In this document: piece after piece, positions 59,024-64,000 of the stretch
Numbering within the stretch: the stretch's first letter is position 1
How the letters are laid out: the number at the start of each line of letters is the position of its first letter
NCBI GenBank assembly: GCA_035517615.1
Contig: DATIYM010000011.1
Span: 1-64,000 of the forward strand
Reading direction: 5' to 3'
From: AG25 sp035517615
Lineage (GTDB): Bacteria; Gemmatimonadota; Gemmatimonadetes; Gemmatimonadales; GWC2-71-9
DNA: 64,000 nucleotides
Made by a program: the position numbers and the translations under genes
Notes under the pieces: generated by a model
The model's input: the letters and a program-made list of their open reading frames with translations, nothing else
Told to the model about the DNA's origin: nothing
Databases searched by the model: none

Positions 59024-60874
59024 CTACTCCACTTCTTCCCTCCCCCGCGCGCTCCGGGAGAGTTTACGGCGCTCCGTGGCGCCGAGTGCGCGCTTGCGTA
59101 GCCGCACCGAGGACGGTGTCACTTCGATCAGCTCGTCGTCCTCAATGTATTCCAGCGCCAGCTCGAGCGTGACCTGGCGCGGCGGTTCGAGGATGATCAT
59201 CTCGTCGGACGCGGTGGTCCGCATGTTGGTCAGCTTTTTTTCCTTGGCCGCGTTCACGTCGATGTCATCGGGCCGCGCGCTCTCCCCGACGATCATCCCC
59301 TCGTACACCGGATCGCCGGGGTGCACAAACAACGTACCCCGCTCCTGCAAATTGAACAGGGCGTATGCTACCGCGGCGCCCTCCCGGTCCGCTACCAGCA
59401 CCCCTCGAGACCGGCCCGAAATGGGACCCGCCCAGGGGCCATACTCGAAGAACCGATGGTGCATGGTCCCGTTCCCGCGCGTGTCGGTCAGGAACTCCGA
59501 ACGGTAGCCCAGCAGGCCGCGCGCCGGAATCTTGAACCGCAGCCGCACGGTGCCCTGCCCGGGATTTTTCATGTCGAGCATCGTGGCACGGCGCGGCCCG
59601 AGCTTTTCCATGACGACACCCAGATACCCCTCGGGCGTGTCGATCATCAGCTCCTCGTAGGGCTCGAGCTGCTCGCCGTTCGGACCCTCGCGCGGGATGA
59701 TGCGGGGCCGGCTGATTTGAAATTCGTAGCCCTCACGCCGCATCGTTTCCATGAGGATGCCGAGGTGCAGCTCGCCGCGGCCCGACACCGTGAACGCATA
59801 TGGCGTGTCCGTGTCCTCGACGCGCAGCGCGACGTTCCGTTCGAGCTCCTTGTACAGGCGTTCACGCAGCTGCCGTCCGGTGACGAACTTGCCTTCCCGT
59901 CCGGCAAACGGGGAGTTGTTGACCATGAAATCGACGGAAATCGTCGGCTCTTCGACGGCAATGCCCGCGAGCCGTTCGGGCGTGTCGAGCGCCGTAAGCG
60001 TCTTGCCGATCTCCACGCCCTCGAGCCCCGCCAGCGCGATGATCTCTCCAGCCGTGGCTTCCTCCACGTCGATCCGCTCGACTCCTTCGAACGCGAACAG
60101 CTTGGCAACCCGGGCCCGCTCGTAGAGGCCCTCGAACACCATGCCCGGCTGCCCGAGGGGCAACAGCGCGATCGTTTCTCCCACCCGAACGCGCCCCCGC
60201 TCGATTCTCCCGATGCCGATGCGACCCAGGTACGGCGAGTAGTCGAGGGTGGAAATGAGCATCTGAAACGGCCCGCTCGCGTCGCCCGCGGGCGCCGGAA
60301 TCGTTTCGAGAATCGTCTCGAACAGCGGCACCAGATCCGTCCCCGGAACCGCGATATCGCGGGTGGCTGTCCCGAGCCGGCTCGCCGTGTACAGGAACGG
60401 GCAGCTGAATTGCTCGGGCGACGCTTCGAGGTCCAGCAGCAGCGCGAGCACTTCGTCGTGCACGCGCAACGGCTCCGCGTCGGAGCGGTCGATCTTGTTC
60501 ACGAGCACGATCGGCCTGAGCCCGAGCGCGAGCGCCTTGCCGGCGACAAACCGGGTCTGCGGCATCGGCCCTTCGGCCGCGTCCACGAGCAACAAGAACC
60601 CATCGACCATCCGCAGGATGCGCTCCACCTCACCTCCGAAGTCCGCGTGTCCCGGAGTATCCACGATATTGATTTTCGTGTCACCCCAGCGAACCGCCGC
60701 GTTCTTCGACAGGATCGTAATCCCGCGTTCCCGCTCGAGTGGGTTCGAATCGAGCACCCGCTCACCCACCTGCTGATTGACGCGAAACACGCCGGCCTGG
60801 CGCAGCATTTGGTCGACCAGAGTGGTCTTGCCGTGATCAACGTGGGCGATGATGGCGATGTTGCGGAGCGGCAA
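59024..60874 (-). CDS. typA: Ribosome-associated GTPase TypA/BipA
   Basis: The product is 616 residues, standard for BipA. G1 AHVDHGKTT at 10-18, switch I RGITI, G3 DTPGHADF and G4 NKID are intact, followed by the EF-G-like domains and the BipA-specific C-terminus (KEKKLTNMRTTASDE). It assists 50S assembly and growth under stress or cold. The TTG start follows AGGA at 7 bp. A long palindrome lies upstream. Confidence 0.97.
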   Translation of the reverse strand: MPLRNIAIIAHVDHGKTTLVDQMLRQAGVFRVNQQVGERVLDSNPLERERGITILSKNAAVRWGDTKINIVDTPGHADFGGEVERILRMVDGFLLLVDAAEGPMPQTRFVAGKALALGLRPIVLVNKIDRSDAEPLRVHDEVLALLLDLEASPEQFSCPFLYTASRLGTATRDIAVPGTDLVPLFETILETIPAPAGDASGPFQMLISTLDYSPYLGRIGIGRIERGRVRVGETIALLPLGQPGMVFEGLYERARVAKLFAFEGVERIDVEEATAGEIIALAGLEGVEIGKTLTALDTPERLAGIAVEEPTISVDFMVNNSPFAGREGKFVTGRQLRERLYKELERNVALRVEDTDTPYAFTVSGRGELHLGILMETMRREGYEFQISRPRIIPREGPNGEQLEPYEELMIDTPEGYLGVVMEKLGPRRATMLDMKNPGQGTVRLRFKIPARGLLGYRSEFLTDTRGNGTMHHRFFEYGPWAGPISGRSRGVLVADREGAAVAYALFNLQERGTLFVHPGDPVYEGMIVGESARPDDIDVNAAKEKKLTNMRTTASDEMIILEPPRQVTLELALEYIEDDELIEVTPSSVRLRKRALGATERRKLSRSARGREEVE

Positions 60875-60892
60875 GGGGATTCCTAAGCGAAA

Positions 60893-60975
60893 AGAGACGG
60901 AACGGGACGGACGGGGGCGGAACGGGGCGGAATGAATCCGGCGCTGACCGCCTGTTTCCGTCCGTTTCCGTCTCT
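60893..60975. repeat. Long GCGGAAC-rich palindrome 4
   Basis: AGAGACGGAACGGGACGG at 60893-60910 is complementary (16 of 18) to the arm at 60958-60975. It lies between the typA start and the CDF gene stop and could end transcription from the latter. Confidence 0.65.
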
Positions 60976-60982
60976 TCCCGCC

Positions 60983-61876
60983 CTATACACAGGTCAGATC
61001 CTGCTCGATCTGCACCGTGACATGCTGAATGCCGAGTTTTTCCATGCGATGCTGCACCGCTTTCAGAATGCGCTGATGGACTTCCGGGTTCCGCACGACC
61101 ATGTGTCCGCTCATGGCGACCACGCCGCTCGTGAGCGTCCACACGTGCAAGTCATGGACCGATGTGACCCCGGGTAGCGAGGCGATCCCGGAGTGCACGT
61201 TCGCGAGTGAGATGTGCGACGGGGTCGCCTCGAGCAGAATGTCCACGCTCTCGCGCGTGAGCCGCCAGGCACCCTGCAGGATCAGCATACCAATCAGGAT
61301 CGAGACGATCGGGTCGGCCAGCGTCTGGCCGGTGGCCATAATGACTCCGGCCGCCACGAGCGCGCCGAGTGAGCCGAGTGCGTCGCTCAAGACGTGCACG
61401 TAGACGCCGCGCTCATTGAGCGAGTGCTGGTGTCCGCGATGCATCACCGCGGCTCCGGCCAGATTGGCCGCGAGGCTCGCGCCCGCCACTGCCAGCATGA
61501 GCCCCGAGCGGAGCTCGTTGGGCATCCGGATGCGCCGGTATGCCTCGAATCCGATCCCGAGCGCGATGAGAATCAACACCGCCCCGTTGATCAGGGCCGC
61601 GAGAATCTCGAGCCGGAGCAAACCGAAAGAGCGTTCCGGCGTGGCCGGCCGGTCGGCGATGTGCGAAACCCAGAGCGCGAGACCGATCGCCCCCGCGTCG
61701 CCCAGCATGTGTCCGGCATCGGCCATGAGGGCAAGGGAATGCGCCGCATAGCCACCGATCGCCTCGCCCAACAGCACCGTGACCGAGAGCGCGAGCACGA
61801 TCGTCATCCGCCGCCGGCTCTCGGTGCGGAGCGGCGCTCGGTGTGCGCACTGCACCTCGACGGGGAGCGCAGTCAC
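60983..61876 (-). CDS. Cation diffusion facilitator (CzcD/ZitB-like)
   Basis: The product is 297 residues from a GTG that overlaps the hisD stop in GTGA. Six transmembrane helices carry the metal site HSLALMADAGHMLGD and its partner HVLSDALGSLGALV. A His-rich loop (HRGHQH) and a C-terminal cytoplasmic dimer domain follow. It exports divalent metals, probably zinc, from the cytoplasm in exchange for protons. Confidence 0.9.
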   Translation of the reverse strand: MTALPVEVQCAHRAPLRTESRRRMTIVLALSVTVLLGEAIGGYAAHSLALMADAGHMLGDAGAIGLALWVSHIADRPATPERSFGLLRLEILAALINGAVLILIALGIGFEAYRRIRMPNELRSGLMLAVAGASLAANLAGAAVMHRGHQHSLNERGVYVHVLSDALGSLGALVAAGVIMATGQTLADPIVSILIGMLILQGAWRLTRESVDILLEATPSHISLANVHSGIASLPGVTSVHDLHVWTLTSGVVAMSGHMVVRNPEVHQRILKAVQHRMEKLGIQHVTVQIEQDLTCV

Positions 61877-63168
61877 GCGTCCCGCTTCCCCTTGCCCGCT
61901 TTCCGAATACGGATCGCCGCCGCATGGCCATACAGGCCTTCGGCTTCCGCAAGAGCGATGATGTGCGCGGCGTCCTGGGCGAGACGGTCTGACGAGTAGG
62001 AAATGATGCTGGTGCGCTTCACGAAATCGTAGACTCCCAAGGGCGAAACATACCGGGCCGTCCCGCTCGTGGGCAACACGTGCGAGGGGCCGGCAAGATA
62101 ATCGCCCACCGGCTCCGGTGTCATCGCGCCCGCGAATACCGCGCCCGCGTGGCGCACTTTGTTCGCCACGGGCCACGGATCCTGAACCAGCAGCTCGAGG
62201 TGTTCGGGCGCGCGCAGGTTCGCAACCTGGACCGCCGCATCGAGGTCGGGAACGAGCACGACCACACCATGCGTGGCCAGCGAGCGCGCGATGATCTCCC
62301 GCCGCGGCGCGTTGTTCAGCTGCGTTTGCAACTGGCGCTCGAGCGCCGCGGGCAGCTCGTGGCTCGTCGTGACGCACCACGCGGTCGCATCTTCGTCATG
62401 CTCCGCCTGCGCGATCATGTCCGCGGCAACGAACCGCGGATCGGCGGTTTCATCCGCGATGATCAACACCTCGGTCGGCCCGGCAAGCATGTCGATGCCC
62501 ACCGCCCCCGCGACCTGGCGCTTCGCCTCGGTGACGAATCGATTTCCGGGGCCGACGATCTTGTCCACGGCGGGAACCGTATCGGTGCCGTACGCCAGCG
62601 CGCCGATTGCCTGCGCGCCGCCGATCCGGAACACACGCGTGACACCCGCCAGCGCGGCCGCGGCGAGGACCGCCGAGGTCAAGCCTCCCGGCGGCGTGAC
62701 CATCACGATGTCCGTCACGCCCGCCACCGCTGCCGGGACCACGTTCATGATCACGGTCGAGGGATACGATGCCTTGCCGCCCGGCACGTACACCCCGACG
62801 CGATCGAGCGGCAGCACGCGCATGCCCAGCGTATTCCCGTGGTCGTCACGGTCGAGAAAGCCGCCGCTCACCTGCCGCTGGTGGTAGGTTCGCACCCGCA
62901 GAACGGCCGCCTCGAGTGCCTCCCGGAGCCCGGCCGGAAGCTCGGCCAGGGCGGCATCCCATCGCTCTCGTGGCAGCTCCCACTCCGCCGGCGCCAGGTC
63001 GCTCGCGTCCAGCCGGCGCGAGTATTCCCGCACGGCGGCATCACCGCGGGCCCGAACGGAGGCGAGAATGGCCTGCACCGAGGCTGCCGTTTCGGCATCT
63101 GGGGCAGCGCGATCGGCAGAACGAGAACGGATTTGGTCGAAGGGCGGCGCTTGAAGTCGAGTGAGCAC
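61873..63168 (-). CDS. hisD: Histidinol dehydrogenase HisD
   Basis: The product is 431 residues, normal length. Conserved parts: VGVYVPGGKASYPSTVIMNVVPA, IVGPGNRFVTEAKRQV, the zinc and catalytic AEHDEDA, and ISYSSDRLA. It makes histidine from histidinol in two NAD-dependent steps with zinc. Start GTG at 63168, no strong Shine-Dalgarno. It is not with other his genes; instead it is coupled to the CDF gene by a 4-bp overlap. It diverges from the CNNM-type gene with 20 bp between starts. Confidence 0.95.
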   Translation of the reverse strand: MLTRLQAPPFDQIRSRSADRAAPDAETAASVQAILASVRARGDAAVREYSRRLDASDLAPAEWELPRERWDAALAELPAGLREALEAAVLRVRTYHQRQVSGGFLDRDDHGNTLGMRVLPLDRVGVYVPGGKASYPSTVIMNVVPAAVAGVTDIVMVTPPGGLTSAVLAAAALAGVTRVFRIGGAQAIGALAYGTDTVPAVDKIVGPGNRFVTEAKRQVAGAVGIDMLAGPTEVLIIADETADPRFVAADMIAQAEHDEDATAWCVTTSHELPAALERQLQTQLNNAPRREIIARSLATHGVVVLVPDLDAAVQVANLRAPEHLELLVQDPWPVANKVRHAGAVFAGAMTPEPVGDYLAGPSHVLPTSGTARYVSPLGVYDFVKRTSIISYSSDRLAQDAAHIIALAEAEGLYGHAAAIRIRKAGKGKRDA

Positions 63169-63188
63169 TGGCTAGGTTTTCGCGAGCC

Positions 63189-64000
63189 GCATGACGGAGC
63201 CCGAGGTTGGGTCGCTGATGGTTCGTCTCCTCGCCGTGATCTTCCTGGTCGCGGCGAATGCGTTTTTTGTGGCAGCGGAATTCGCGCTGGTCGCGACCCG
63301 CCGGACACGCATCGAAGCGCTTGCCCGGCACGGCGACCGGAAGGCTAAGACGGTCCAGAAGGCGCTGCAAGACCTGTATCGCCAACTCTCCGCCGCGCAG
63401 CTGGGAATCACGGTCGCGTCGATTCTTCTGGGGTTCGTGGCCCAGGATACGGTAACGCAGCTGTTCCATGACTGGTTCGCTGCGTTACCGCACTTCCTCA
63501 GTTTCCTCGCCCGTGGCGGCATCGCCTCGGTCGCCGCGGTGGCGGTGGTGTCGTTCCTCCACGTGGTATTCGGGGAGCAAGCGCCCAAACAGTGGGCCAT
63601 TACGCATCCCGAGCGCACCAGCCGCTGGATCGCGGGTCCGCTGATCCTGTTCTCCTGGATCACCCGGCCGTTCACGGACGTGCTGAACTGGAGTTCGCGC
63701 CGGCTCGTTGCATTGCTGGGGCTCAAGACCGCCCCGTCGGAGCTCGACCGGATCCATTCCCCCGAGGAGATCCGGATGCTGGTGGAGCAGAGCGAGCAGC
63801 GCGGCAGCCTTGCCTCCGAAGATGCACGCCTGCTCGAGGGCGTATTCGAATTCAGCGAGAAAACGGCGCGCGACGTCATGACGCCACGCACGGAGACGGT
63901 GGCCCTGCCCTTCGACCTCACGCTCGACCAGGCCGCTGATCGCGTGGCGGCGACGGGCCGGTCACGCTACCCTGTGTTCCGGGAGTCGCTGGACGACATC
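63189..64000 (+). CDS. CNNM/CorC-type transporter (DUF21), 3' end outside window
   Basis: The visible 270 residues contain the DUF21 membrane domain (FLVAANAFFVAAEFALVATRRTRIEAL, LGFVAQDTV, HVVFGEQAPKQWAI) and the linker with the start of the CBS pair (SEKTARDVMTPRTETVALP). Such proteins are linked to magnesium or cobalt efflux and to membrane integrity. The frame stays open to the edge. An internal ATG at 63216 is an alternative start. Confidence 0.88.

Noticed and set aside
56100..60886. Plus-strand open frames of 520-536 codons over the aminotransferase and typA genes
   Set aside because: Antisense shadows without domains or start signals.

Overview
The window is about 64 kb of high-GC, gene-dense chromosomal DNA. 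The likely source is a soil-type Gemmatimonadota bacterium. The grounds are many exported beta-barrel and lipoprotein genes, RCC1- and Ig-module lipoproteins of the kind common in that phylum, frequent GTG/TTG starts and a YncE-like exported protein. This assignment is an inference from protein style; there is no rRNA here to confirm it.

Layout. (1) 0-9.3 kb: small exported proteins, a receiver-only response regulator, outer-membrane proteins (one flanked by 29-bp direct repeats), an in-frame deleted YncE-like gene, lipoproteins, a DUF3224 protein and an HTH regulator. (2) 9.5-33.4 kb: a segment bounded on the right by an intact tRNA-Ile(GAT) and containing, in the same orientation, two partial copies of that tRNA's 3' half (9529 and 12684). 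This is the geometry of two tandem islands integrated at one tRNA. The small one (about 3.2 kb) carries katG and a 3' fragment of nhaA. The large one (about 20.7 kb) is transcribed entirely leftward. It encodes sulfatase 2, a HAD-2H fusion phosphatase, an octaheme/HEAT/TPR cytochrome, a MalT-type LuxR regulator, a DUF1269 protein, sulfatase 1, a giant phospholipase-D-like protein, three outer-membrane barrels, a cardiolipin-synthase-like enzyme and small proteins. A nearly identical 63-bp promoter block precedes both transcription units of the large island, and a remnant of a second luxR 3' end sits at the tRNA junction. (3) 33.6-37.3 kb: two convergent ClC genes (CBS-type and TrkA-C-type). 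(4) 37.7-48 kb: a TonB-dependent receptor, ECF sigma and anti-sigma operon running into Ig/RCC1/TolB-like lipoproteins and an arylsulfotransferase. A matching 30-bp ECF-type promoter stands before the receptor gene and before the large Ig/TolB lipoprotein gene. (5) 48-52 kb: DUF302, membrane and C-terminal-heme proteins, an XRE repressor with tandem operators, and two convergent paralogous receiver-only regulators. (6) 52-64 kb: a double LysR regulator in one polypeptide, an APC permease/PuuD/aminotransferase operon, a glycosyltransferase, an extremely acidic small protein, typA, a CDF transporter, hisD, and a CNNM/CorC-type protein running off the window. GCGGAAC-rich intergenic palindromes are scattered over the last 10 kb.

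How it fits together. The strongest candidate for an undescribed system is the leftward regulon between 33.1 and 12.8 kb. Almost all its products carry export signals. They would hydrolyse sulfate esters, phosphate esters and phosphodiesters at the cell surface, take products through porins, and involve a periplasmic multiheme cytochrome, under one ATP-dependent LuxR regulator. No integrase, transposase, CRISPR array or rRNA gene was found. All functions are read from sequence only; no database search was run.
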